Shown here piece by piece: positions 17,893-26,210 of a DNA stretch of 64,000 bases (its first letter is position 1; every line of letters begins with the position of its first letter). A program made the position numbers and the translations under genes. Under the pieces are notes generated by a model, which saw nothing but the letters and a program-made list of their open reading frames with translations, had not been told where the DNA came from and ran no database searches. The DNA is from RGIG4576 sp964536025 (lineage in GTDB: Bacteria > Bacteroidota > Bacteroidia > Bacteroidales > Muribaculaceae): the NCBI GenBank assembly GCA_964536025.1, contig CAZHXA010000002.1:65049-129048 (forward strand), in the 5' to 3' direction.

Positions 17893-18483
17893 ATGAAAAA
17901 ATCAATTATTGTTATCGCTGTAATTGCAGTGATTGCTTTAGGTCTTTTTGGATGGGTAAAAGGTGCTTATAATGGAATGGTAGAACAAGAAGAAAGTGTG
18001 AATACTGCATGGTCACAAGTGGAAAACGTGTATCAACGTCGTGCCGATTTGATTCCTAATCTTGTGAATACTGTTAAGGGCTATGCTGCTCATGAAAAAG
18101 AAACATTGCAAAATGTGGTTGATGCTCGAGCAAAAGCTACGCAAATGACGGTAAATGTAGATGATTTGTCGGAAGAAAATATTAAGAAATATCAAGCTGC
18201 ACAAGGTGAATTGCAACAAGCAATAGGTCGTTTGCTTATGGTTACTGAAAATTATCCCGATTTGAAAGCAAATGAAACATTCAATAAGTTGCAAGATGAA
18301 ATATCAGGCACAGAAAACAGAATTACGGTTGAGCGTATGAAGTTTAATGAAGCTGCTAAAGCTTATAATACAAATATACGCAAATTCCCTACAAATATAT
18401 TTGCCGGAATATTTGGATTTGAAAAGAAAGGATATTTTGAAGCACAAGACGGTGCTGAAAAGGCTCCGGAAGTAAAATTTTAA
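17893..18483 (+). CDS. LemA family protein
   Basis: Membrane-anchored protein of 196 residues: one N-terminal hydrophobic segment (about 3-23), then the helical LemA domain with the hallmark 'YNGMVEQEESVNTAWSQVEN', 'VYQRRADLIPNLVNTVKGYA' and 'RLLMVTENYPDLKANETFN'. LemA proteins are widespread and of unclear function, and are often encoded beside TPM-domain proteins, as here. It is the first gene of a tight three-gene set; the next begins 4 bases after its stop. Confidence 0.93.
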   Translation: MKKSIIVIAVIAVIALGLFGWVKGAYNGMVEQEESVNTAWSQVENVYQRRADLIPNLVNTVKGYAAHEKETLQNVVDARAKATQMTVNVDDLSEENIKKYQAAQGELQQAIGRLLMVTENYPDLKANETFNKLQDEISGTENRITVERMKFNEAAKAYNTNIRKFPTNIFAGIFGFEKKGYFEAQDGAEKAPEVKF

Positions 18484-18486
18484 GTT

Positions 18487-18930
18487 ATGGCACTTGAATC
18501 ATTTCTTGATAAAGACTCTCAACGCAAGGTAGTAGAAGCTATCGGTGTTGCCGAGAAATGTACTTCGGGTGAGATACGCGTGCATGTGGAGCCTACTTGT
18601 AAGTGTAAAAATCCCTATGAGCGAGCTGTGGAAGTGTTTGATAAACTGAAAATGTATGAAACCGAAGCTCGAAACGGTGTGCTTATATATGTGGCATATA
18701 AATCAAGACAATTTGCCATAATAGGAGATATGGGAATAAATGAAAAAGTAGGAGTCTGCTTTTGGGAGACCGAAAAAAATGTGCTTGCCGACTATTTGAA
18801 AGCTGAACGTCCGGCTGAAGGACTTTGTGAAGTAATAAAAATGATAGGGGAGAATCTTTCAAAATATTTCCCATGTCAAAAAGATGATGTAAATGAATTA
18901 AGTGATGAGATTTCTTATGAATCGAATTAA
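18487..18930 (+). CDS. Soluble TPM-domain protein
   Basis: Protein of 147 residues with a TPM (TLP18.3/Psb32/MOLO-1) domain: 'AIGVAEKCTSGEIRVHVEPT', 'ARNGVLIYVAYKSRQFAIIG' and 'GDMGINEKVG'. No signal peptide or membrane segment is seen, so it is probably cytoplasmic or associates with LemA and the next TPM protein at the membrane. The function of the family in bacteria is unclear. It overlaps the next gene. Confidence 0.85.
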   Translation: MALESFLDKDSQRKVVEAIGVAEKCTSGEIRVHVEPTCKCKNPYERAVEVFDKLKMYETEARNGVLIYVAYKSRQFAIIGDMGINEKVGVCFWETEKNVLADYLKAERPAEGLCEVIKMIGENLSKYFPCQKDDVNELSDEISYESN

Positions 18931-19750
18931 ATCGGTATACTTATTTATAGTTGTTGCAATTACGTTCTTTGCAACAACTTTATCGGCACAGGTGCCTGAC
19001 AAGCCTTATCCACCGAGATTGGTGAACGATTTTGCCGGAGTTTTTTCTGTTTGGCAATCTGAAGCACTTGAGGATACTTTGGTGCAATTTGCGAAAAGAA
19101 CGTCTAATCAAGTGACCATTGTTGCTGTAAAAGATTTAGGTGGAATGGATGCCTCTCAATTTGCCTATGAAATAGGAGAAAAATGGGGAGTGGGTGGTAG
19201 TAAATTGAATAACGGTGTAGTGATTTTGATAAAGCCCAAGAATGATACTAAGGGTGAGGCTTATATTGCAACCGGATATGGTGTTGAGGCTATATTGCCT
19301 GATGGTGCTTGTGGTACGATAATACGAAACGAAATGATACCGGCTTTTAAAGATAATGATTATTATACCGGTGTTTTTCGTGCATTGAATGTTATTTTGC
19401 CTGTATTGGCAAAAGAGTATTCAATAAACGAATATACTAATAATGATTCGGAAATGCTACCTATCGTGGGTCTTATTGCAATAATATTGGGTATAATTAT
19501 ATTTGTTGGTTGTATTATACTGTTTGGGAATCATAATGATGATAATGACGTGAACGGCAATTCAGGGAATTTTGGTGGAAATGATTCCGGAAATTTGGCT
19601 ACGGCAATTTTGCTTGGTAGCTTGTTGAGCGGTCGCAATTCAAGAAGTTCAGGAGGCTCTTTCGGTGGTGGCGGTTCCTTTGGCGGAGGCGGTTTTGGCG
19701 GCTTCGGCGGAGGCTCTTTCGGTGGTGGCGGAGCCGGAGGTAGTTGGTAG
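18917..19750 (+). CDS. TPM-domain membrane protein with Gly-rich tail (YgcG-like)
   Basis: About 277 residues: signal peptide ('YLFIVVAITFFATTLSAQ'), a TPM domain starting 'LVNDFAGVFS' with 'SNQVTIVAVKDL' and 'ATGYGVEAILPDG', a hydrophobic segment near residue 190, and a C-terminal tail of repeated SFGGGG units. The tail may act as a flexible or adhesive end facing the cytoplasm or periplasm; the role is unknown. Start options are GTG 18902, ATG 18905 and ATG 18917; I use the last because it gives the cleanest signal peptide. All overlap the preceding stop. Confidence 0.88.
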   Translation: MNRIKSVYLFIVVAITFFATTLSAQVPDKPYPPRLVNDFAGVFSVWQSEALEDTLVQFAKRTSNQVTIVAVKDLGGMDASQFAYEIGEKWGVGGSKLNNGVVILIKPKNDTKGEAYIATGYGVEAILPDGACGTIIRNEMIPAFKDNDYYTGVFRALNVILPVLAKEYSINEYTNNDSEMLPIVGLIAIILGIIIFVGCIILFGNHNDDNDVNGNSGNFGGNDSGNLATAILLGSLLSGRNSRSSGGSFGGGGSFGGGGFGGFGGGSFGGGGAGGSW

Positions 19751-19760
19751 TATAATATAA

Positions 19761-19801
19761 CAGTGTCGAATTCGATAAACTCGGGTTCGACACTGTTTTT
19801 T
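19761..19801. terminator. Bidirectional terminator between TPM gene and recO
   Basis: Perfect 10-bp stem CAGTGTCGAA (19761-19770) with TTCGACACTG (19786-19795), then TTTTTTT on the plus strand. It serves the converging TPM and recO genes. Confidence 0.85.
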
Positions 19802-20526
19802 TAGATGAAAAGTTGTTTTAATATTTCAGGCGAATGTAGCGAGCCGGTCATTGAATTGTGCAGGCGATAATAGTTGAGTGCAATATCAAGTATTTCGCCT
19901 CTTTGAGTGCGATTGAATTTAAAATGATGCATATTTCTTGACGTCATGCGAGAAAGATGCAGAATGATGGGTGCCGTTTCGGGTGTGAGAGCGTGGCTGT
20001 GCAACGGACGCTCTCGGGTGAATATGCCGTTAACCATGTCAAACCAATATCCGTTTTGAAAAGTTTCTACATCGGGTTGTATGCCTAAAAAAACACCTAA
20101 ATTATAAAGAAACCATATATGGAAATTTGCAATACCGTTGTGAGAGGTATTTAATAATTCTATAGAAGTTTTAATAAAGCGGAATAAATTTGTGTTTTCT
20201 TCGCTTTCTTGAATGGAGCGTGTCAATAGTTCGCTCATGAACATAGCTATTGCACTTTTTGCGGGATTGGAATATATTCCTGTTAATACGGAAACGTTGC
20301 GAGCATCGCGAAAAGTGTGAATATCTTTACCCGGTATTATTTTCGCTTCAAATTCTATTAAAGATAAAGGCATGAACAAAGCATTACGCATGCGTGCATT
20401 CTTTGTAGCACCTTGCGGAAGGAGAAACGACATGCGACCATGGCGGTCGGTAAAAATGTGTGCGATTGAATTTTTATCGGAATATCGCAACACATGAAGC
20501 ACAATTCCGTTAAGTTTTTCGAGCAT
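19801..20526 (-). CDS. recO: DNA repair protein RecO
   Basis: Recombination mediator of 241 residues that, with RecR (also in this window), loads RecA onto SSB-coated DNA at gaps. It has an N-terminal OB fold ('LNGIVLHVLRYSDKNSIAHI', 'RHGRMSFLLPQGA') followed by a helical domain; the family zinc-finger cysteines are absent, which is common in Bacteroidetes. The plus-strand terminator overlaps its stop region. It is divergent from the tRNA-Glu/rpsT unit. Confidence 0.9.
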   Translation of the reverse strand: MLEKLNGIVLHVLRYSDKNSIAHIFTDRHGRMSFLLPQGATKNARMRNALFMPLSLIEFEAKIIPGKDIHTFRDARNVSVLTGIYSNPAKSAIAMFMSELLTRSIQESEENTNLFRFIKTSIELLNTSHNGIANFHIWFLYNLGVFLGIQPDVETFQNGYWFDMVNGIFTRERPLHSHALTPETAPIILHLSRMTSRNMHHFKFNRTQRGEILDIALNYYRLHNSMTGSLHSPEILKQLFI

Positions 20527-20650
20527 TCGTAAAAAATGTTTATCTTTGCAGTGTCAAAGCAATATATTTGCAATATTCGCAAAAAATAGCGACCTGTGCA
20601 AGCTGTTTTAGACAAAAAAAGACGTTTTTTTGAAAATTATTTGAAAAATA

Positions 20651-20682
20651 TTTGGTGGATTCAGAAAAAGTGTCTATATTTG
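20651..20682 (+). promoter_or_regulatory. Promoter of the tRNA-Glu/rpsT/tRNA-Glu unit
   Basis: TTTG (20651-20654), 20-base spacer, TATATTTG (20675-20682), directly followed by CACTCGC. It is a full Bacteroidetes promoter with a GC-rich start region, shared with the tRNA-Ser and tRNA-Arg(ACG) promoters. Confidence 0.75.
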
Positions 20683-20710
20683 CACTCGCTTTTGAGAAGC
20701 AAAGGTTGAT

Positions 20711-20782
20711 GGCCCATTCGTCTATCGGTTAGGACGCAAGATTTTCATTCTTGAAAGAGCAGTTCGATTCTGCTATGGGCTA
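20711..20782 (+). tRNA. tRNA-Glu (TTC), copy 1
   Basis: 72 bases: acceptor GGCCCAT/ATGGGCT, anticodon arm CAAGA-TTTTCAT-TCTTG with anticodon TTC, T-arm AGCAG-TTCGATT-CTGCT, discriminator A, CCA not encoded. Identical to the copy at 21132. Confidence 0.95.
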
Positions 20783-20821
20783 CAAAAAATAAAAAGCAGT
20801 TAAAGATTAAGATTTTTAGAA

Positions 20822-21076
20822 ATGGCAAATCACAAATCATCAATTAAAAGAATACGTCAGACAGTGGCAAAAAGATTGCATAACCGTTATTATGTAAAAA
20901 CAGCTCGTACAGCTGTACGTCGCTTCCGTGCGTTGACTGATAAAGCTGAAGCAACAGAGAAATATCCAAAAGTAGTTTCTCTATTAGATAAAATCGCCGG
21001 TAAGGGTATGATTTCAAAGAACAAAGCTTCTAACTTGAAATCTAAATTAGCTCTTCACTTGAACAAGTTAGCTTAA
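20822..21076 (+). CDS. rpsT: 30S ribosomal protein S20
   Basis: Basic 84-residue protein. 'MANHKSSIKRIRQTVAKR' and 'NKASNLKSKLALHLNKLA' are classic bS20, which binds 16S rRNA early in 30S assembly. It lies 40 bases after tRNA-Glu copy 1 and 55 bases before copy 2, so it is very likely co-transcribed with both; the mature tRNAs would then be cut from an mRNA-containing precursor. Confidence 0.97.
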   Translation: MANHKSSIKRIRQTVAKRLHNRYYVKTARTAVRRFRALTDKAEATEKYPKVVSLLDKIAGKGMISKNKASNLKSKLALHLNKLA

Positions 21077-21131
21077 TTAGGCGATTTAAGCAAAGAAAAC
21101 TAACGTTTCTCTCAAAGAGAATAGTTTTGAT

Positions 21132-21203
21132 GGCCCATTCGTCTATCGGTTAGGACGCAAGATTTTCATTCTTGAAAGAGCAGTTCGATTCTGCTATGGG
21201 CTA
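21132..21203 (+). tRNA. tRNA-Glu (TTC), copy 2
   Basis: Sequence identical to copy 1 at 20711; together with a few flanking bases the two form an 80-base direct repeat around rpsT. A strong terminator follows at 21205. Confidence 0.95.
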
Positions 21204-21204
21204 C

Positions 21205-21236
21205 AAAAGACGCTAAGATTATCCTTAGCGTCTTTT
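21205..21236 (+). terminator. Terminator of the tRNA-Glu/rpsT unit
   Basis: Perfect 13-bp stem AAAAGACGCTAAG (21205-21217) with its complement (21224-21236), 6-base loop. Confidence 0.88.
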
Positions 21237-21318
21237 GCTATGTATAAAGTTAAAGTATTTGTATTATTAAAAATAATAAAGTACTTTTGTGAAAGAAAAA
21301 AACAAAAAATAATAATAT

Positions 21319-21696
21319 ATGAAAAAGCAAATTTCAACAGCGAACGCTCCGGCTGCAATAGGTCCGTATAGTCAAGCAATAGAAGCAAATGGTATGGTTT
21401 TCGTTTCAGGACAACTTCCTGTTAATCCTGCAACGGGAGAGTTTGCAGAAGGCGGTATAAAAGAATTGACACGTCAATCGCTTACAAATATGCAAAATAT
21501 TCTTGCCGAAGCCGGTTTGACAATGGAAAATGTAGTTAAAACAACCGTTTTCCTATCTGATATGAACGATTTTGCTGCAATGAACGAAGTGTATGCAAGT
21601 TTCTTTGATGGAGTGGCTCCTGCACGTTCGGCGGTGGCAGTTAAAACTTTGCCAAAAAATGCCCTTGTGGAAATAGAATGTATAGCAGTGAAATAA
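21319..21696 (+). CDS. ridA: RidA family enamine/imine deaminase
   Basis: Small 125-residue protein of the YjgF/YER057c/UK114 family. It carries 'APAAIGPYSQAIEANGMVFV', 'SGQLPVNPATGE', and the catalytic arginine in 'GVAPARSAVAVKTLP', with the terminal 'NALVEIECIAV'. RidA hydrolyses reactive 2-aminoacrylate and related enamines formed by PLP enzymes; it forms trimers in the cytoplasm. Monocistronic, with a good terminator after it. Confidence 0.95.
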   Translation: MKKQISTANAPAAIGPYSQAIEANGMVFVSGQLPVNPATGEFAEGGIKELTRQSLTNMQNILAEAGLTMENVVKTTVFLSDMNDFAAMNEVYASFFDGVAPARSAVAVKTLPKNALVEIECIAVK

Positions 21697-21720
21697 AAAT
21701 CATCTTAAATTAAGATTTAA

Positions 21721-21760
21721 AAAATGTGATATTCATAAATTTTGAATATCACATTTTTTT
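21721..21760 (+). terminator. ridA terminator
   Basis: Stem AAAATGTGATATTCA (21721-21735) with TGAATATCACATTTT (21743-21757), then more T residues. Confidence 0.88.
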
Positions 21761-21970
21761 TGTGGTGCATTTAAATTTTTAAATGTGTCGTTTTCTTTGT
21801 TTTTAAGAGAATTCGTTTGCTGTTTCGAATATATGCCGATAGAGCGTTAGACATGCCGAAAAATGCTGTTAAAAAGCGTCTGTGTGCGTGTAGAGCGTAA
21901 TAGGTTTTGTTTTGAGAAAAAATGCAGTAAAATGGTGTGGCTTTTATTTCATTATGAATGATTTTTTTTG

Positions 21971-21978
21971 TATTTTTG
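21971..21978 (+). promoter_or_regulatory. gyrB promoter -7 element
   Basis: TATTTTTG, 116 bases before the chosen gyrB ATG; upstream is T-rich with no definite TTTG. The leader would be about 110 bases. Confidence 0.45.
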
Positions 21979-22093
21979 TTCTTTGTAATCAGATGTTTTG
22001 TACAATCTTATTACATTGTTCCGGAAATCTTTTTTAACACTGAATTCTGGTGGCAATTACAAACAAAAAGAAATAGAAATTCGTAATTTATAT

Positions 22094-24046
22094 ATGGCTG
22101 AAGAATTATTAGAAGAAAAAAATTATACCGCCGATAATATTCAAGTCTTGGAGGGTCTTGAAGCGGTGAGAAAGCGTCCGTCAATGTATATTGGCGATAC
22201 AAGCAGCAAAGGTTTGCATCATTTGGTTTATGAAGTAGTAGATAACTCCATTGATGAAGCCTTGGCAGGCTATGCTTCTCATATTGAAGTTACAATTACC
22301 GAAGATAATTCCATACAAGTAGTGGATAACGGTCGTGGTATCCCGGTGGATATGCACGAAAAATTACATAAACCGGCTCTTGAAGTAGTATTGACAGTGT
22401 TACACGCCGGAGGTAAATTTGATAAAGGCTCTTATAAAGTATCGGGAGGTTTGCACGGTGTAGGTGTTTCTTGTGTAAATGCTTTGTCAACTTATTTGCG
22501 TGCCGAAGTGCGTCGTAATGGCAAAATATATATGCAAGAATTCAGTTGCGGGCATCCTACCGGAACCATGCAAGTGCTTGGTGATACCGAAGAACACGGA
22601 ACCACAATTTATTTTCATCCCGATGACAGCATTTTCTCTGAAACTGTTTACGATTATAATACTCTTGCAACACGTCTTCGTGACCTTGCGTTCTTGAATG
22701 CGGGTATTACTTTGTCGCTTACCGATATGCGTGTGAAAGACGAAGAAGGAAATCCTAAAAAAGAAGTATTCTTCTCCGAAACAGGTCTTGATGACTTTGT
22801 GCAATATATCGACTCCAATAAGGAGCATTTGATTAATGACATTATTCACATAAGCATAGAAAAACAAGGTATCCCGGTAGAAGTAGCTATGACTTATAAT
22901 ACTACTTTCAACGAAAATGTTTATTCTTATGTAAATAATATCAATACGATTGAAGGTGGTACACACTTAACCGGTTTCCGTCGTGGATTGACAAGTACTT
23001 TGAAAAAATATGCCGAAGATTCTAAGATTCTTGAAAAGGAAAAAGTAGAAGTGGCAAGCGATGACTTTCGTGAAGGTCTTACTGCTGTTGTTTCGGTAAA
23101 AGTACTTGAGCCTCAGTTTGAAGGACAAACCAAGACAAAACTTGGTAATACGGAGGTTATTGGTGCAGTGCAAGCAGCTGTTGCCGAAGCTCTTGGTAAT
23201 TATCTTGAAGAACATCCAAATCAAGCTAAAGCCATTGTAGAAAAAGTGGTTCTTGCGGCTAAGGCTCGTCATGCAGCTTATAATGCACGCATGAAAGTGC
23301 AAAGAAAATCACCACTAACAGGTGGTGGCTTGCCGGGAAAACTTGCTGATTGTTCTTCTCGTGTACCCGATGAATGTGAATTGTTCCTTGTCGAGGGAGA
23401 TTCTGCGGGTGGTACTGCAAAACAAGGTCGTGACCGTATGTTCCAAGCTATTCTACCTCTTCGTGGTAAAATTCTTAATGTAGAAAAAGCAATGGAGCAC
23501 AAGGTGCTTGACAGCGAAGAAATTGTAAACTTGTTCCGTGCATTGGGCGTAACAATAGGAACCGAAGATGATCCTAAAGAAGCAAACTTGAGTAAATTGC
23601 GTTATCATAAGATTATTATCATGACCGATGCCGACGTCGATGGAGCTCACATTGCCACTTTGCTTATGACATTCTTCTTCCGTCGCATGCGTCCGGTTAT
23701 CGAAAACGGTTATTTATATTTGGCTACTCCTCCATTGTATAAATGTACCAAAGGTAATCATGAAGAATATTGCTGGGATGAACGTCAACGTGAGCAATTT
23801 ATCATGAAATATGGTAACGGTGAAGAAAAACAAGTAAAAGTACAGCGTTATAAAGGTCTTGGAGAAATGAACGCCGAGCAGTTATGGGATACAACAATGG
23901 ACCCTGAAAACCGTATTTTGAAGCAAGTGCATATTTCCGATGCTGCAGAGAGCGATCGCATTTTCTCTATGCTTATGGGTGAAGATGTTGCTCCGCGTCG
24001 TGAATTTATTGAACAAAATGCAACTTATGCTAATATTGATAGCTGA
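22094..24046 (+). CDS. gyrB: DNA gyrase subunit B
   Basis: ATPase subunit of gyrase, 650 residues, working with GyrA to introduce negative supercoils. GHKL ATP-binding motifs 'VVDNSIDEALAG', 'VVDNGRGIPVDMHEK' and 'GGLHGVGVSCVNAL', then the Toprim domain with 'LVEGDSAGGTAKQGRDR' and 'MTDADVDGAHIATLL', and the C-terminal 'RYKGLGEMNAEQLWDTTMDP'. The start MAEELLEEK is chosen over an in-frame TTG at 21998, which would add 32 unconserved residues. No recF or dnaA is adjacent. Confidence 0.96.
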   Translation: MAEELLEEKNYTADNIQVLEGLEAVRKRPSMYIGDTSSKGLHHLVYEVVDNSIDEALAGYASHIEVTITEDNSIQVVDNGRGIPVDMHEKLHKPALEVVLTVLHAGGKFDKGSYKVSGGLHGVGVSCVNALSTYLRAEVRRNGKIYMQEFSCGHPTGTMQVLGDTEEHGTTIYFHPDDSIFSETVYDYNTLATRLRDLAFLNAGITLSLTDMRVKDEEGNPKKEVFFSETGLDDFVQYIDSNKEHLINDIIHISIEKQGIPVEVAMTYNTTFNENVYSYVNNINTIEGGTHLTGFRRGLTSTLKKYAEDSKILEKEKVEVASDDFREGLTAVVSVKVLEPQFEGQTKTKLGNTEVIGAVQAAVAEALGNYLEEHPNQAKAIVEKVVLAAKARHAAYNARMKVQRKSPLTGGGLPGKLADCSSRVPDECELFLVEGDSAGGTAKQGRDRMFQAILPLRGKILNVEKAMEHKVLDSEEIVNLFRALGVTIGTEDDPKEANLSKLRYHKIIIMTDADVDGAHIATLLMTFFFRRMRPVIENGYLYLATPPLYKCTKGNHEEYCWDERQREQFIMKYGNGEEKQVKVQRYKGLGEMNAEQLWDTTMDPENRILKQVHISDAAESDRIFSMLMGEDVAPRREFIEQNATYANIDS

Positions 24047-24091
24047 TTTTGCTTAATTTTGGAGTGCAAGTTAATTATTTTCATGAAAAAT

Positions 24092-24122
24092 TTTGGAAAT
24101 TCAAAAAAAGTAATTAACTTTG
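24092..24122 (+). promoter_or_regulatory. tRNA-Ser promoter
   Basis: TTTG (24092-24095), 19-base spacer, TAACTTTG (24115-24122), followed directly by CACTCGC, the same start region as at the tRNA-Glu and tRNA-Arg(ACG) promoters. Confidence 0.75.
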
Positions 24123-24154
24123 CACTCGCTAAATGAAAATTTCGGCAATCGCTT

Positions 24155-24241
24155 GGAAAGGTGGGTGAGTGGCTGAAACCAACAGTTTGCTAAACTGTCG
24201 TAGGAGTAATCCTACCACGAGTTCGAATCTCGTCCTTTCCG
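24155..24241 (+). tRNA. tRNA-Ser (GCT anticodon)
   Basis: 87 bases with the long variable arm of class II tRNAs (GTAGGAG...CCTAC). Acceptor GGAAAGG/CCTTTCC, anticodon arm ACAGT-TTGCTAA-ACTGT, discriminator G as expected for serine, CCA not encoded. Confidence 0.95.
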
Positions 24242-24242
24242 C

Positions 24243-24278
24243 AAAAAGAACTTGAACAAATGTTCAAGTTCTTTTTGT
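24243..24278. terminator. Shared terminator of tRNA-Ser and the urea transporter operon
   Basis: 14-bp perfect stem AAAAAGAACTTGAA (24243-24256) with its complement (24263-24276). It immediately follows the tRNA on the plus strand and overlaps the stop end of the minus-strand urea transporter gene, so it serves both directions. Confidence 0.85.
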
Positions 24279-25277
24279 TTTATTATGTTTGTGCCATTGT
24301 GAGTGGTCGGGGCGTAACACTTGTGATTCTTCACTGTAAGCCGATGGATTGTCGATGTTAAGTCGTGGAAGTAGAAATATCCATGTTGTAACGCAGAACG
24401 GGGCTGTAAGTGTAGCGATTCCAAACGGACCAAAAAGAAAATTCATGGCTCCTTGTACGATTACAGTTACAATTATTCCCAAAATAGCCCATAATGCAGA
24501 GCGTATGTTTGGCTTATAAAATGTGCAACCTAATGCTATACCTGTAAGCACCGCACTGAATCCGTAAAGCCCACTTGCAACATCTATTCCAGAAGCCTTG
24601 AAGCCTATGGCAGTAAACAGTGCGATAGCCGAACTTATCGCAGCCCAAAATGCAGCCCATTTTGAACTTATGTATAAACCAATAAGAAATATAAAACCTG
24701 CAAACCATGAATTGATAAGAAAAACTTGTGAAATACCCCTTAGCCAATCGTCAAGCAGATAACTGAAGTTTAAATTTATATAATTGGAAAAATTATAGGA
24801 TAAACTTGGAGGCGACATATATTCTCCCCATAATCCGTTAAAACTGTGTGTGGCAAGCAGAAATAACCATGTGCAAAAAACAAAAGGAAATGTAAGTGAA
24901 TTTATTTTCCAAGAAACCATTATGTTGTTCAATCCTGTTCGCACCCATGTTGTCATGCAAGCACAAAGTATCAACGCTATCCACATGAGTGTGGTGTTGC
25001 CCATAAACGTGGGAAATGCACATCCCACAAGAATACCGTTGAAGCCCCATAGTCCACATTCACCGTCTTCGCTTGACAATTTAAGTATATATCCGGTTAT
25101 TGTAGAGCAAAACAATCCCAAGATGGCTCCAATCGCTACATCCATTCTGTCTTCAATGGCTGCTCCTGCTGTAATTCCGAGAATAAACATAATACCAGTC
25201 CACGAACTGTTTTGAAACATTACTTGTCCGGCTCCACGCAGTAGGGCTTTTATAAATTGTATAAAATGTTGTATCAT
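24264..25277 (-). CDS. UT-family urea transporter
   Basis: Inner-membrane urea channel of 337 residues with two homologous halves of about five TM segments. The selectivity-filter motifs are visible: 'SLTFPFVFCTWLFLLA' in half one and 'IATLTAPFCVTTWIFLLP' in half two (L-x-x-P-F type), and both halves carry a 'G(L)WGFNGILVGCAF'/'GLYGFSAVLTGIAL' repeat. It lets urea enter by diffusion for hydrolysis by the urease encoded just upstream. Last gene of the ure operon, 14 bases after ureD; its 3' end lies in a shared terminator. Confidence 0.92.
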   Translation of the reverse strand: MIQHFIQFIKALLRGAGQVMFQNSSWTGIMFILGITAGAAIEDRMDVAIGAILGLFCSTITGYILKLSSEDGECGLWGFNGILVGCAFPTFMGNTTLMWIALILCACMTTWVRTGLNNIMVSWKINSLTFPFVFCTWLFLLATHSFNGLWGEYMSPPSLSYNFSNYINLNFSYLLDDWLRGISQVFLINSWFAGFIFLIGLYISSKWAAFWAAISSAIALFTAIGFKASGIDVASGLYGFSAVLTGIALGCTFYKPNIRSALWAILGIIVTVIVQGAMNFLFGPFGIATLTAPFCVTTWIFLLPRLNIDNPSAYSEESQVLRPDHSQWHKHNKTKRT

Positions 25278-25291
25278 AGTAATTTATTTTT

Positions 25292-26206
25292 TTATCTCCA
25301 TGAAAATTCATCGGGTAACGGTTTCCCTTTTATAGTTTTTCTTACAATCGAACATATTTCACGCATTAACGCTTTTACAGGAGAGGTCTCTTTGCCGAGA
25401 ATTTTTAAATTTAGTCCGCAATCATTAGGCAAGCGAATTATGCCGAGAGCCGTTTGTTCGTTTCTGTCAATAAATGGTTTAATTTGTTCATAAATAACAT
25501 CGGTTTTATCGCGAGGTGTCATTATAAACGCATCGGCAAATACATCGTAATCGTGCATAACACCTATGTGTCGCACATTGTCGCTTTGAGGTGTAATAAC
25601 CATTTTTTCGTGGAAAAGAGGAGTATCATCAGGTCGTTTGCCATGTGAACATAACGATAGTAAGTCATATCTGAATAGTTCGCCGTTGCCATAGTATTTG
25701 CGTCCTGCCGTAAATATTTCCGAATAAAACAATGTAGCTGTAGGGTGAACAATGAATTCGGAATTACTTATAAAGCGAGTGTTTCGGCAAGGTATGGTAG
25801 GTTCCGGAAGAAATTCAAGATAAGCACCTTCTTCAAGAGCGAAAATCTGTCTCATTGCAGAATGGTTATAACGCATTTCAGCCAATTTTGTTGCAGCTCC
25901 GGTTGAAATAAATGCAAAAGCATCTTTACGCATCGTTATGATTTGTGAATAACGGTCGCCATCAACATTTTGACCACCTGAAGAAAGAATGTAAACGCAA
26001 GGCATTTCGGGCATTTCTTCATCGAAGTATAATGCTTGTTGTACTATTATGGGAACTCTTCGAGAAAGATGCCTAAGAATGGATTTCCCCGATGAATCAA
26101 GCTCAAAAACCATGTTTAGGTATCCTGTTTTACCGGGGACTCCCACAATCATAGCTTTAGGCTCCATGAGGTATGGGCGTAATTCTTTTTCACATGTATT
26201 CTTCAT
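25292..26206 (-). CDS. ureD: Urease accessory protein UreD (UreH)
   Basis: Scaffold protein of 304 residues that binds the apo-urease and channels nickel from UreG in the UreD-F-G complex. Family stretches: 'DSSGKSILRHLSRRVPIIVQ', 'YILSSGGQNVDGDRYSQIIT' (the G-G-x(2)-G-D-R element), 'GAATKLAEM' and 'LEFLPEPTIPCRNTRF'. The length fits the family. It lies downstream of ureG, a variant order also seen elsewhere, and four bases separate its start from the ureG stop. Confidence 0.93.
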   Translation of the reverse strand: MKNTCEKELRPYLMEPKAMIVGVPGKTGYLNMVFELDSSGKSILRHLSRRVPIIVQQALYFDEEMPEMPCVYILSSGGQNVDGDRYSQIITMRKDAFAFISTGAATKLAEMRYNHSAMRQIFALEEGAYLEFLPEPTIPCRNTRFISNSEFIVHPTATLFYSEIFTAGRKYYGNGELFRYDLLSLCSHGKRPDDTPLFHEKMVITPQSDNVRHIGVMHDYDVFADAFIMTPRDKTDVIYEQIKPFIDRNEQTALGIIRLPNDCGLNLKILGKETSPVKALMREICSIVRKTIKGKPLPDEFSWR

Positions 26207-26210
26207 TATT

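Larger units (their letters stand above)
21697..22093 (+). other. ridA-gyrB intergenic region
   Basis: Holds the ridA terminator (21721-21760), an A/T-rich palindromic stretch near 21768-21786, two near-identical 13-base words (TAGAGCGTTAGAC at 21840, TAGAGCGTAATAG at 21891), and the gyrB -7 element at 21971. No coding potential seen. Confidence 0.6.

Noticed and set aside
20707..21210. Direct repeats as ends of a mobile element
   Set aside because: The repeats are two complete tRNA-Glu genes and the content is rpsT only; no integrase or transposase.
22487..22966. 159-codon minus-strand ORF inside gyrB
   Set aside because: Antisense to the conserved ATPase region of GyrB; no independent features.
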